Made by a program: the position numbers and the translations under genes. Under the pieces are notes generated by a model that did not search any database, was not told the DNA's origin, and worked only from the letters and a program-made list of their open reading frames with translations. Shown here one piece after another: positions 13,906 through 26,400 of a DNA stretch of 64,000 bases. The stretch lies in contig CM049322.1 in the NCBI GenBank assembly GCA_026874595.1, positions 56,792,386 through 56,856,385 on the forward strand, read 5' to 3'. The DNA comes from Sipunculus nudus. Taxonomy: Eukaryota; Annelida; Sipuncula; Golfingiida; Sipunculidae. The number at the start of each line of letters is the position of its first letter. Position 1 is the stretch's first letter.

Positions 13906-14915
13906 AATCAAACGGTGGCGGGCAATAGAATACAGTATTGAATAAACTGCGTTAAATAAGAGTGCTGGTGTAATAAATAAAAATTTTAAATGTCGAAAAT
14001 GGTCCATATTACGGGGGGGGGGTTATATTGTCTATAGGATAGCTGCTTGAGTTTTCATAGTAACAGTTTATACATTCCTGCTCGATTATACCTCCATGAA
14101 TTAAAACAAATGCATGCTTTAAAAAATGACAATTCGTTTGCCTGTACATACATAAAGGGAGCTTTACATATTTCCATAGGCGTAAAGCAGTTCGAAATAA
14201 ATTCTGGAATTTTCAATTTTGTTGGGATCAAAACATATCCTTTGGTCTGCCGTGTCTTGTACTTAACTTCGTTTCACAAAAAATGGTTAACAATATCTTT
14301 GGCTGTGTGGTGGAATTAACGAAGACCCTTTTGCCCGGCCCGTGAGGCTCATAGACTATTATAAGCTGACATAAAATGTCAGTGTTGGAGAGATTTATGT
14401 TAAAAAACCTCATCTTCTTATTTTAGATATGAATTCTTTAGACTGAGTCATAACACGTGAGTTTCGTGCATGGCAGTGCTGTGCAGGTAAGGATTGTGAG
14501 ATATGCAACCTGAGTTTTCTGATAGGTGCATATTTAACAGTATAAACAACTGTGTAAGATTATATATTTATATATTTGTATTCATAGACTCAAATGTATA
14601 AGATTAACAGTGATACACATTAAGTCACATTACGTTTACAATATTCTACTTTGTGCAACAAATATCCTTCCAATTTATCAAACACGACTTTGAACAATAC
14701 CATGTCTTGGAGCCCTTTCTGAATATAGTTACAATGGTGGCCGGTTAACAATGTGGTAGTACGCCTGCGCGTGCTTAGGTCTACAGTGGTCTCACATACG
14801 CTTACCGCTGATTTGTTTTAGCTACGTTAGATCTCAGCAACACTGTGATACTATTCTTAAATATTTAGCCTTGCTGACTGAAAGTCATCTGAGCTATAGC
14901 GATCATTTTTTGTCC
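13906..14915. other. No gene seen
   Basis: No convincing exon. A run of ten G lies at about 14,013-14,022. The 90-codon open frame at 14,047-14,319 (+) has no family resemblance and no splice context I can defend. Confidence 0.45.
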
Positions 14916-14919
14916 GTCG

Positions 14920-15560
14920 TCTGCCCGTCCGGCCGTTCGTTCAGGGGTAATTAACGTTGCTGCTGTACCTGGAATCTTCTAACTTGGTATCCATGGAGGT
15001 CCATGAAATTGCATCCATTTGGCCTAGAATAGTCTAATGTTATATTCATGGAGATCCTGCATAAATATCCTTGGAAACATGAAATTAAATCGCCGTCGCC
15101 AATATTTTGTGCGCTATGGGAAGAAAACATGATTTTAACACAGTGATAGTCAGATGGACTCAGTCAGATTGTTTCAGTTAGGCCTAGAATTCTTTCTAAT
15201 GCAACACCCAGACAGGTTTTGGGCAAATTTCTTGAAAACCTGAAATCGGGTCATGATGACCTATATTCTGCAAGAGACTAACCAAAATATGATTTTGAGC
15301 ACCGAGACAATCAGCCGATGCACATACTGTAACCGTTAAGGCAAAACCTTATAGGAAATTTACATTATTCCTGGGAATCTGAAACTAAGTCATAGTAACT
15401 CGCTAAAAATATATATATGATCACCTAGACATACTTTTGCTATCGGATCTAGAACCTTCTTATATGACATCCATGGAGGTCCAGTTCTTCTTTGAATCTT
15501 AAAATTAAGTCACGGTGACCTATATTCTTTGAGCTATGAGGAAAAAAAATGAAAAAATCC
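14920..15560. repeat. Degenerate tandem repeat, about 145-155-bp period
   Basis: The phrases CATGGAGGTCCA, TGAAATTAA(A/G)TC, GGTGACCTATATTCT and GAGCTATG(A/G)GG recur about every 150 bp (for example near 15,075, 15,231, 15,375 and 15,500). The units are strongly diverged. Several contain nuclear-receptor-like half-sites (GGTCA or TGACC). Confidence 0.7.
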
Positions 15561-16299
15561 CCTAAGGGAACAGCATCTCTTTAGCTTATTCATATTTCAA
15601 CATTGCCTGTGACCTTATGCCAAACAATAAAAAAACTAATGTTATGTACATTAACGTTACAGTAACTTTTAATTGCGTTCAAGAGCGATCAATTTGGCCA
15701 GTGAACAAGCGACACCTGATACAGCTGTATTTCATTAGGGCAGATAAATGGATATGATATCAGTAAATATTATCAAAATAAACATTGTTTTAAACAGTAA
15801 TGACGAAAGGGTTCATGCTCGTCGACGAAAAAAAACAGGGCCATTTGGTTGATAAGGTGACGGAGGTTAGGCATTTATTATTTGTTGCAGGGAATGTGAT
15901 AAACAACAAGAAAATATGTTATATCCGAACCAACTTGTGAAATATAAATAAAGTGTCCTGTCCGAGCATGGCAAAACACTCTGTAAAAGTAACAGCGGAA
16001 ATACACTGTATACTTTATACTATATACTTCGAATAAAATGTATTACATCGATACTTGCACTGGAGTCATTGAAATTCAATAACACGTAACAAAAATAATA
16101 TTTTGTACTAGGTTACCCAAAGAAATCTGAAATGTATCTTCATGTTTTACCTTGATATTGACTTATCAGTTGATGGTTTTTAACAACTATATCTAAGACA
16201 ATTATTCATAAGTTATCCTAAATACTATATATTTAAATAAGAATGCTTATATTTAGATTTGTTTTCAACAGACCCTTGAAGAACGGTCATTGTGAAATT
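15561..16299. other. No gene seen
   Basis: AT-rich spacer between the tandem repeat and the right copy of duplication A. No motif or repeat recognised. Confidence 0.5.
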
Positions 16300-18400
16300 C
16301 TTTCCAAGGACTGTATTTAGAATAAAAAGTGTAATTTCTATTTTGCTGAATGACTACTGTAATATAGCATGAGTTAATCTAACAGGAAAGTGTAGCTGTT
16401 TCTGTAGCTCAGGGGTAGAGCACACGACTTAAAGCCAGGAGTTCGTGAGTTCAAATCTCAGCCGAGGCGGTGAGAATTTTATCGTCTGCCTCACCAAGGG
16501 TGACATTCTGCAGGCTTAATGGGAAGGCTGTGCCCACAGCCGTGTATCGGTCGCAAACAAGTGCGTCCTAGTTGGTTCTTCGGTGTTATGATCAGAAAGG
16601 TGGATGCTTACACACATATTACCCACAAGTGCGGTAGACACCGGGCCTTGGTGACACCAGGATACAAAAATAATTTCATAGGCAGTGAGTGCAACCGTCC
16701 TGTCACAAAAATCCCCAACCTGAAATTGAACTCTGCAGATGTGCATAATTAAATCAAGATTTATATAAGACAGCATAAAATGGGGGCGGTTACTTGCACA
16801 AAAAAAGTGTAGCTCCCAAATATAAGTAAATCGGACATTATCATGAGGATCATGTAACATAAAAGCCGCTATGATAAATGTCCGATTCAGTACACTAAAT
16901 TCCAATGCAGAAGCACTTGAAACGATCTCATCTTTATCCTAGGGATATGTTGTCACTCCGGGCTTGATAGTAACACGAATCCATATATAAAGCACTCAAA
17001 GGTAATATATGTCAACCGTGTTCTTTCTGACTTGAGTAATTTATAAGCCCTGATAGAGCTGATAACTCTAATGGCCTACCAGTGTTTGAAATCAATACTG
17101 ACAGTATTTAGCGACTCAATTGGGGAAAACATTTTGAATATAGGTACCTCATAAGGAAATGGATAACAATCTATTATTAAAAATAATTAAGCAAAATGAC
17201 AAAAGAAATTTAAAACATATGTATTATACTTTTTTAGAACGGAATATCTTGGGGAGTGCCTACTGTATTAACCGTAAAATGGCCGACCTTGTTTTGTCCT
17301 TTAGTTTTATAGGGCACCTTGATTCATTACCTGATTGGGTGAGAGCAACGCAACGACATACACACTGAACCGGCATGACCATAGTTATGTCAGACCTGAA
17401 TGATTTGACAAAATCAGTGTCACTTTGCGAAGATGTAAACTTATATCAGATGTGTAAAACTGAATATAGTTTTGAACACATAGTTTTTGCCACAGAGTAT
17501 AATATTATTTAGTGCAAACATAGGGATATTAAGGCAGAGAATACAAATGGAAAGTTGATTTAGAGTTGGATTTGTATAAAGTGGACTCAATCACGATGAA
17601 AGTTATAATAGCATTTCAATTAAAACCGTAGTATTTATTGCATTAACATTAATGCTGAAATGGACTTAGTGCTTCATTTCAGAAGGAAGGCATGCATATC
17701 AAGAATCAAATAACCATCATTACACTACAAATTAAAAAAAAAGTGTCCATTGTCCATTCTTATGTCCGCGGTTTGGTTATATACTATAATTTGCTCATCA
17801 ACCACAATACTTGGTACTAAGTCCTCTCCAGTCATTTCTGTATCATCCTATAGCCACAACAGTATGATCATGTACAAAATTGCCCAAACTTTCTCACGTC
17901 TTTTGAATCCTCTTTTCACGCCTTTTACCAAATGACACACAGTAGCTATGATTCTAGTTAGTCAGGGGTGTCATATAGAAAGCTCTGCAAAATGGCCTGT
18001 CACTGAAGTCAAAAATAGGTTTTGGTCTTCCCGTAAATATTCATATCCGCCTGCTTGAGGGAATTGCTGGGATGTGCAGCCCTGAGAGAGGTAGATATGT
18101 CGCTGCAAATGACACACTTATGAACATAAGTATGGTTTCTAAATCCTATATACAAAACGTAACAGATATAGCTCATATATAAAGGTCGCAAATTGCTAGA
18201 AATATTTAAAAGTTTATCTCAGGATACTTCCAATCTTGTTCCACAAAAAAAAAACTCATGTCATGTTTTGCTTTGAGTTCATTCGAAAAATGTAACGATA
18301 TTTCATAGCTGAGATTAGCTGAATTGAGCTGATCAATGTAGAATGAAAAATCTTCACACTGCGTGTGTTATCAAACAAGGCATAGATTTTCATGGACTAA
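16300..18400. repeat. Segmental duplication A, right copy (with SINE insertion)
   Basis: Direct-repeat partner of 11,935-13,905, in the same order and orientation. It is longer mainly because a SINE of about 0.4 kb has landed at 16,398-16,803. The two copies are about 4.4 kb apart and diverged by many substitutions and small indels. No shared open frame. Confidence 0.85.
16398..16803 (+). mobile_element. tRNA-derived SINE, complete, with target-site duplication
   Basis: The 5' end is tRNA-like. It has a polymerase III A box (TAGCTCAGGGG, 16,405-16,415) and a B box (GAGTTCAAATCTC, 16,447-16,459) inside a TGAG/CTCA T-arm, with an anticodon-loop-like CTTAAAG between them. A body of about 300 bp follows, with CAGGCTTAATGGGAAG, CACAAGTGCGGTAGACA and CTCTGCAGATGT, ending in an A-rich tail. 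It is flanked by an 11-bp direct repeat, AAAGTGTAGCT (16,387-16,397 and 16,804-16,814). The other duplication copy lacks it. A second copy lies inverted at 27.5-27.9 kb. It may belong to a mollusc V-SINE or Meta-SINE family, but I cannot verify that. Confidence 0.9.
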
Positions 18401-19369
18401 AAAACAATCTTGTAGTTCAGTTCGGTTTACACATAATTCCAGGAGATTGCAAATTTGTCTCAAAACAGCCTAGATTACTAAGACTGTTATTATTGAGTAT
18501 TATAGTACAATATGTAGCAGATGCCGATGTGATCACTTAATTTTCAGATAGCCATCTAGTCCTCACGGCGCCCCGTGCAGAGGCATTTTAAGGGCTATGA
18601 CGATGTATGTATTACACAATGCAATGTATAGGCACTATCTCGAGAGAGGAGACAAAATGTAGTGAGAATAACCTTTATTGAAATGGTAATCATATTATCA
18701 ACTGGTTACAGGGACCCCGTATCACAGACCAGTTGTTAATATATTTGAGCAAGTCCAGCCAGATATATTGCACAATTGTCACATGTGAAGTCAAAGTGCA
18801 CACCCTTCCCTGTATGAGCTAAGGTGCCTGCGCTTGCACACTGGTAGAGAGCTTTATTTTATTAGTGTGTAAAAATACAGTGTCATTGTATTGTTGATTT
18901 TGTTGAGAGGACACGTGGCAATTTAATACTATTTTGAACCATCTTGATACAGCTGATTAGCTGATATAGGTAGATGCCCTCCGGGCGTGACGGGCCAAAT
19001 TGGTATCCAGTTGATAACGTATGAAATAACCCACTACCTGAACCATTTTTCACTGTCACACACACGCACACACTGATATATGTCTTAATCTTTGCCTGAA
19101 GTAGCTGGTAAAATGTCATGTTTTTGACAGCTTCTTAATATATACTATAGTGCCCCTTGATTTTCGATAGACTGAGGCTGACTTGTAAAAGGGTATTTTT
19201 TTAGAGAGGGACATCCTTCAGCCATCGGGTGCCTTAAGACAAAGCTACCACTTGATCCAAGATTTTGCCCTTTCATGAGAAATACCACTTTCATACGTAC
19301 ATTTAAATTCCTTCTTGTACACACATTTTTTCTTTCTGTGTATGAACAAGGTATACTGAAGGGACCGAA
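18401..19369. other. No gene seen
   Basis: Non-repetitive AT-rich sequence apart from a short (AC)n near 19,058. The minus-strand frame 18,883-19,119 has no recognisable domain. Confidence 0.45.
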
Positions 19370-19869
19370 TGTAGCTCATACGTCCGTTTTTTAAGTGAAG
19401 CAAGAGGTTAAATTTATCACTGATTTAGAAAATGCTACTTGTTTATGCTCCGTCTATGTTTTATAAGTGGTTATAAGTGGTTATAAAGCAGGTATATAGT
19501 TTTTCCTGAAGTGCACTAACTGAAGAGGTAAAATGAAAGCAAGCCAAACTTATGCATATAATAAACTATTTTTTTTGCACTGCTGTGCCTTATATGCCAG
19601 TCTCAACTGCTGTGCCTAATACGGCGGTCAATCATTGACTATTTGTAACTTCCGCGCTTGAGATATTAATAAAAGCACTGATAGTTTATCACAGTGACTA
19701 TCTTGGACTTTGTACCTGCTAATTCGAAACTCGTGGTATTAAACATAGAAACTCTCAAAACTCATCATATGACCACACATCAGCCTCTGTTAGACCCCCT
19801 AAAGAACTGCAAGTTTGAGATATTCAGCAAATGTTTAAGCCCAACTGAAAGATGTGCATTTAATAGATT
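19370..19869. repeat. Tandem array copy 0 (truncated module)
   Basis: This segment matches 24,560-25,075 and 35,380-35,895. Shared phrases are CTCATACGTCCGTTT, TTGCACTGCTGTGCCTTATATGCCAGTC, GATAGTTTATCACAGTGAC, ATTCGAAACTCGTGGTAT-type text, CACA(C/G)CAGCCTC and GAAAGATGTGCATTTA. It is followed directly by sequence that in the other copies lies several kb further on. It is therefore the deleted remnant of an earlier unit. Confidence 0.7.
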
Positions 19870-22506
19870 TGAAATTTCACTTTTACTACTCACTTTATGT
19901 GAGAAAATAATTTTAGGTAGCCAGGAAGTTGATACATATATCGATTATATTTCCTCCGAGACACGTCGCAGTAGGTACGTCCTGTAGGCGTATATCTGAA
20001 AGAAACTGCGTGTGTTCCTCCCCCGCTGTAGTTACCATAACGTTAACTGGAGCCGTCCCATTTATCATTTATATTCATTTGCTGAATGGACTGAGCAGTT
20101 CCATGTATTATTTAGTTAGGAAAGTTGTATGACGAATCCTTGGTTGATGGATGTTTATCAAGCAGGTTTTACAGTGACATCGAAATGGTGCGGGTATTGA
20201 AATATTTATGCAATGTTTGTCACATATATTAATCACAGGAACCATAATACGAAAGTATAGAAAGTATGATACTAAGAAAATGTGTACGAATTCAAACTAC
20301 TGATAATAAGAAACGTTAAAAAGGTAACCTGATCCCTGAAACAATTCAAACGAAAGCTCCATTTTCAGACGCTCTTACTGACCAAAGAGAATATTAAAAA
20401 AAACGCATAATTAAACAAAGAAAGGAATTTTGGTTTTATTATGTCGTCCGTTAGTGTTTTTGGTAATAAATGTCTTTTCTTTACATCAATCACCCGTACC
20501 TTCAGTGCAAGCCACATAAGATGTGTATACACGCTACCCGACTGCTCAAAGTACACTTTAAATAGCTTCTTCAAGGAATATCCTATGATTTTGCATTTCA
20601 AGATATCTCAGCTGCGGTTTCTAATTTTATATAGGATGAGTCGTTCACACGTATGATAAATGAGTAAACAGCAGTCTTTCAGCTACTAATTGAATGTATA
20701 TTCTTCATTAATTAATTCTTATTTTGCTACATGTGTACAGAATGAATAACATTAACCATGTCAACACACTTTCCATGGTGACTCCTTCGTTTATGATCAA
20801 ATCATTCAGTGCAAGCCACATTAGGTGTGTATACGCTACCCGTGTGCTCACACTACAGTTTTGAACAGAGTCTACAAGGGAAATATCCCTGCTGTCTAAT
20901 TGTATACGGTGTGAGTTGTACATACGTACTGTACTGACATCAAATTGGCTCATTTCGTTCATTTGCGCTTGAATATTAGCAACAATTGTGTCATTAGTCA
21001 ATTTAATCGAACTAATTTCTGTCATCATCTTCTTGACATTGACGGAGATTATAACCGTAGGAGGTAAACGGCGTAGATTTGTGACATATTTTCTGCATCT
21101 AACTCATGTATTACCGCGATGATGTCAGCTACATTTGTGGTTCGTTTATTTGTCCCTTTTCGCTATATTTTTCTTTTTGATTGGGATTGCAGGTCTGGTA
21201 TAACATTAGTTTCACTCCTACGTCTTCGTCATTGTTAAATTCAACCACTAGTTATACCAGGAGATCATGGGAACAATGTCAATTTTATTGACAATGTCAC
21301 ACATCAATTCGCCATGTATTTGTCCTCTCCCTGTTTTAGTAGATGACGATTACTGTGGGCACTAATACTTTCTGAGGCCTTTCTGAATTCAGTCGCCGTA
21401 TATTCTGAGGCCTTGCTGAATTCAGTCCCCGTATCTTCACTCACTCCATCCGATGCGACAGCTTTAGGTCTATCTATTAGTCTGTTGGATGATATTTTCC
21501 CGTTTTATCCGTATTTATATAATTCACGTTTAGAAACAGTCTCATTTGCGGGTAAACTTATTGTCTAACCTGAATTTTGGCTGAAGAAATCACCTAAGCA
21601 CGATCAGTGCGACATTACATCATCAAGCGGGTGAACGATAATGGGTGAAATTAGCCATGACAACCACAGTGTCTGTTTATAAAAAATGTAAAACAAAGAG
21701 CGAAATCTAAATTTATTTTGAAATTACCTGGTTTTGTTTGGCAGAATGATTTGCAGGATATTGATTTTGCATAGATTTTCACTCGAATAATTCTTTAGTT
21801 AAACAAATACTGTCCAATGTGGCCCTTAAAATATAAGGGCGGGAAAAAGACGACCCGCGTTAACCGATGACGTCAGCATCCGGATGATCAAATAATTCAA
21901 ATAAAGATAAATTAAAGAGATGTAAATACACAAGGGGAATGTTTAAATACAATTGATGAAGTCCTGGTAAACATCGAGGCTTTATTTTTAATCATAATCC
22001 GTGACCCTTCAAACAAAACGATAACGGATTTGAAGTCAGCCTGAGTTAGATAAATGTGTCAATGATATCATTGATAAATACGATTGGTTAGCAATGAAAT
22101 AAGGATGATTTATCAATGTCACCGTCTTTGTTGACAGGATTTAACTGCTTTTATTAATAACATGGTGTAAAGTGGATGCTTGCGAAGGTCAATAGATGTG
22201 ACTTGTGAAGCTATATGAGATAAGTACGATTGATTTATGATGCACCCTGCAGTATGTTACTAAAGATAGCTTACATATTGTGACTTTGTACCTGCTTAAT
22301 AGAATCACGTGGTATAAAAAGGGATTTATGGTGGGTGTATAAGTGGCACTGACGACAGTTTATTTAATGTGACCATCTGAGATCATACACCTCCTTGCAC
22401 AAAAAAACTTTTATGAAACAGCTCTCAAGACTGATGCATATACACAGAAGGCTTTACTTAATATTCCAAGAGGCCAACGGCGCTGAGATGTTGAGCGATA
22501 TTTTGG

Positions 22507-22508
<2 letters not shown>

Positions 22509-22539
<31 letters not shown>
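22509..22539. repeat. (AT)n microsatellite
   Basis: Pure AT dinucleotides. This is the left of two AT arrays bracketing a short structured insert. Confidence 0.9.
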
Positions 22540-22542
<3 letters not shown>

Positions 22543-22702
22543 GGTAGTGTTACCCTCCGATGTAAAGTGCTCTATGGCCTACAAGCTAGGCCAGAGCGGT
22601 ATAACTCTGAAGAAGTTTCATTCTAACCACATTCACCTGATGATCGGGTCGCATCCCGTGAAACAGTCTGTTGTGAATTAACAGTGTTGTTTTTCTTCAG
22701 AG

Positions 22703-22707
<5 letters not shown>
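22540..22707. mobile_element. Possible small structured element between AT arrays
   Basis: About 165 bp contains a long-range inverted repeat, TATAACTCTGAAGAA (22,600-22,614) with TTCTTCAGAGTTATA (22,693-22,707), 15 bp and perfect. It also has a small hairpin GGCCT/AGGCC (22,577-22,592) and a CGGG/CCCG hairpin near 22,645. Lying between two (AT)n arrays, it looks like a MITE-like insertion into, or seeded with, an AT repeat. Confidence 0.5.

Positions 22708-22782
<75 letters not shown>
22704..22782. repeat. (AT)n microsatellite, long
   Basis: About 79 bp of uninterrupted TA dinucleotides, likely length-polymorphic and able to form cruciforms. Confidence 0.95.
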
Positions 22783-22785
<3 letters not shown>

Positions 22786-23083
22786 TCAAGACAAAAAGAA
22801 GTATTTTCTTTATAAATCGTGAACTCTTTTAATTTAAAATCTCCTTACTAATGAAGAGCTCTAAAAAGTTAACATTTGCTAACATGATTCCCGGTAAAAT
22901 GACAAGAGTCAGAGACATATCAAAGTTATCATAATTACATAGCGGAACCCTTGAATTGACATATAAAAATAAACTGAAACAATAGTCTGGATATCTTTAG
23001 AAATGCCCTTCGTTGACAGGGGTGTTTAGGTTAAATGAAGATAATGAATAAGCTGATACATTTTCCGTGGCTCGTTACTTTTT

Positions 23084-23111
23084 CACACACACACACACAC
23101 ACACACCCTCT

Positions 23112-23143
<32 letters not shown>
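23084..23143. repeat. Compound (AC)n(AT)n microsatellite
   Basis: Two AC arrays separated by CCCTCT, then ATATATAT. The right side is the duplicated ACTGATCAG segment also found at 9.0 kb. Confidence 0.9.
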
Positions 23144-23320
23144 AACTGATCAGGGAGAATTAATAAAAAAATACTATTATTAATGAAACCCAACCATAAA
23201 ATGCGTTTTCTGTATCGACTTGTACTGTCAAGACAAACATATATAATCCACGCGGCTTTCTCTCTTGAAAAAAAAATCAGAATATTGCACTTTATTGATA
23301 CATTTCCATGATTTATGTTG
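23134..23320. repeat. Dispersed repeat, copy also at 9,005-9,185
   Basis: Shares ordered blocks with 9.0 kb: ACTGATCAG, TACTATT, TAATGAAACCCAACC and CATGATTTATGTTGTA. It starts at a dinucleotide array, as the other copy does. Confidence 0.75.
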
Positions 23321-23396
23321 TAATTTTTATCAATTTGTTATTCTGTTAATACAAGGAAGTGTGACCCACAAAGGGTTTGAACAAAGAGATCCAGAT

Positions 23397-23418
23397 CTCT
23401 CTCTCTCTCTCTCTCTCT
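23397..23418. repeat. (CT)n microsatellite
   Basis: Eleven CT units, immediately left of a segment of about 105 bp that is present inverted at 33.59 kb. Confidence 0.9.
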
Positions 23419-26400
23419 ATCTAAAAGAAATCTTGCTAATAATAAAGTGTACAAGTAGATATTTTGTAACTACCGAAAGTCATTGTTGTCAAATTTCTGA
23501 ATTAATTGAAATTAATAATACCGGTAATAATTATATTTTTTAAGTGTAATTAAGTGGCCCACTTCGGACGAGCGGTCTTCTGTGTTCAGATTCCCAGCTG
23601 CAGTGTTAAATTTGCAGTTTATGTCCGAAATTATTTCATTATATATCTGTGGCAAATGTTATTCACAAACCTAATAACTCAGATTTACATAAATGTTTTG
23701 GAAAAACGATAACGGTAGTTGTATATAACACATCGCGTTTAACACAAACATTTACTGAATATATGCATGATACACTGGTATCTGGGTTGTATAATGGCGT
23801 TTTTACTGAGACACACTGCGATGCGATTATTACCACAAGTGAATCGAAAGTGAGCGGGCCTTGCCACCCAACATGCGGCCTCCAGTCGCAAGGTTTCTTG
23901 CATGATTCCTTGCTACTGTTACGATCATCTGCGATTACTTGCGACTTAACATCATCCAAATTGTTGCGTGGGATATGAAGACGTTGTAAGTTATAACAAA
24001 CCGAGCAGATGTCATACCTAATGCAAGGGGTCAGCAGGTTCGTCCTCTGACACCGGCCGTATCGACCAGAAGCATGCAAATATTCATCAACCTTCCCAAT
24101 TTTATAAAATTTGAAAAATAATCTCTGTAGCTTTCATGTTTTCCCTTTAAACCTAAGGGTATGTTTTTAATATTGTAAAAAAAAATGTCGATATGGTGCG
24201 ATATGAAATGTCGGTCCCGCGTGTTTAAACAGCGCTGTTCTGTGCCATCACGTTGATTGTCAGTCACAAGCAGTCGCAGAAAATCTCCGACTGCATGTGA
24301 CAAGTCGTAGATAAAAACAGCAGGCTTTAGTGGGTTCCCAAGATTCAGTGATTCGTTAAAGTAAGTTCGGAAAATATAAAATATTAACCTTTCACTTTTA
24401 TTATTCAGTTAATTATTTCAAAACGTGGTTTTACACTGCCAGGTTGGATATACTTGTCCTTATGTTATCAACAAATCTTATCGGAATAAGATGGTAACTA
24501 TGTTGGTCTAAGTTTCGAACAGATCCGTCCCTCTGAACTTAAGTCATCTGATCAATAACTGGAGGGGCCAAACATATCTCATACGTCCGTTTGTTTAGTT
24601 AATTATGAGGTTCAATGTGTTATTGAGTTAGTAAATGGTAAACGTTTATGATAGGTTCTTCCTTGATTAGTGGTTACCAAGCAGATAAATAGACGTACCT
24701 CCAGCGGACAGATTACAATGTGACTGAATGAAGAAGTACGATAAAGCAAGACAAACTGATGCTTGTATTAACTATATTTTGCACTGCTTTACCTTATATG
24801 CTAGTCTGTGCTGCTGTAGGCCAATCTTTGTCGTTTTGGGAACTCCCAAGCATATACATGTCACGTGATATATTGATAAAAGAACTGACCATAGTTTATC
24901 ACATTGACCATCTGAGACCCTGCTTGTACAAATCATGTGGTATAAAACTCTCAAGACTCATTCATATAGCCACACAGCAGCCTCCATGTGACTCCCTTAA
25001 AACTGCAAGAACAAAAAGTTCAGCAAAGTTTTGCCTCAGTGAAAGATGTGCATTTAGTAGATGGTCAGTCAGAATTACAAACTACCTACCTATGTAAATG
25101 TCTAATAAAATATTGCTATTAAATTATAATTTGTGCTCATGTTCCTTCATACGTTTCACACCGGCAAAATTGATGTCCTTCAGTGCAATTAAAATGAGAT
25201 TGACACGCACAAATATGTATATATATTGTTACGATACTCATTCACTCGGAAAATCTGACATGACGGACCGCAACACAAAATGCAGAGACGTATCCTCACA
25301 GGTATACACGAAGACGTTATAGGTACCAGAAAGACGTTCTATTAATCAAAGTCTTTGTAATATAAACAATATCAAAACACACCAAAATTATAGGATGAAC
25401 ACATAATAAAAGCTAAACAAAGTCTCTGGAATGCCCTGTTACTTAAAAGAAATACTTAACTGAAGTCCAGTCCAATTTGACGATGACAAAACGTTCATGG
25501 TAACTCAATATTCAACGAAAGTCCATCTCCAGGCGTAATGAAAGTTTATAGACTGGCCCAGTCGATGCAATGGTTAAAACATAATTCCTCCCACTAACAG
25601 AATCATTAAACTTATTTTGCTGAGTTGCAAAGCTTAGAACCGATACTGCCACCTCGCGGCAAATTATATATCTAAAGTACGTCTCTTTGGCTGACTGATT
25701 CATCATCTGGTACACTCCAACCATTATGGAATGGCCAGCGCCACATATCACCGCCCCGCCGAACCAAAGCTTTCCAGTGACATAAGGAGCAATTAATGGT
25801 CTTTCCCAGAATATTTTTTTTAAAAACCATGACTGTTCATTCAGTCACCACCTATAGCGGGCTTCGAACTGGCTATTGATATTCCCAGTTATTCAGTCTT
25901 AATACTTTTTTTAAGTCCTCGCCTATTTTAAATTCGGCAAGACTTTCAACACTATAACTCTCAGCCTTAGTGTGTCACCATTTTCGAGACCATTGCTCTT
26001 CAAAGCGAGCCTTTTCAAATATGTATCTCTAACTCAGCCAATCAGCGTGAGATATTCAGGTGTACACGTGCCGAATGCAGTCAAAATGTGATACATGTAC
26101 CCGCTGACTAAAACGATCATGGCGATAAGGGTGTTGGCAGCAGAGATACGAAGGTCCATGTAACGACTACCTGAAATCAAAACATGATCTCAGTGGGAGT
26201 TTAACCAAGTGGGTTGCTTATGGGACTGCTGATCGCGTTCTCAAAGCAAAGATGTCATGCACATGAGGCGTGTCGGCCTGATACGAGAGATTCAAATACG
26301 AGAGAATCGTCAGGAGCCTTGTGGCGCCCTTATATGCAAATATCAGGGATTCACCATGCCGACTTTACAGGAGTTTAGTGATAAGACCTGGTACTGAGTT

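Noticed and set aside
16398-16470. A functional tRNA gene
   Set aside because: The acceptor and anticodon stems do not pair properly, and the sequence continues into a SINE body, so it is tRNA-derived rather than a tRNA.
16516-16905. 129-codon minus-strand open frame
   Set aside because: It lies over the body of the tRNA-derived SINE and its 3' flank; the other SINE copies are not open in this frame.
23663-24303. Overlapping minus-strand frames, one sharing LLVDTAGVR with a frame at 33.9 kb
   Set aside because: The shared text is in duplicated array DNA. DTAG resembles a GTPase motif by chance, with no P-loop or other motif nearby, and the frames diverge on either side.
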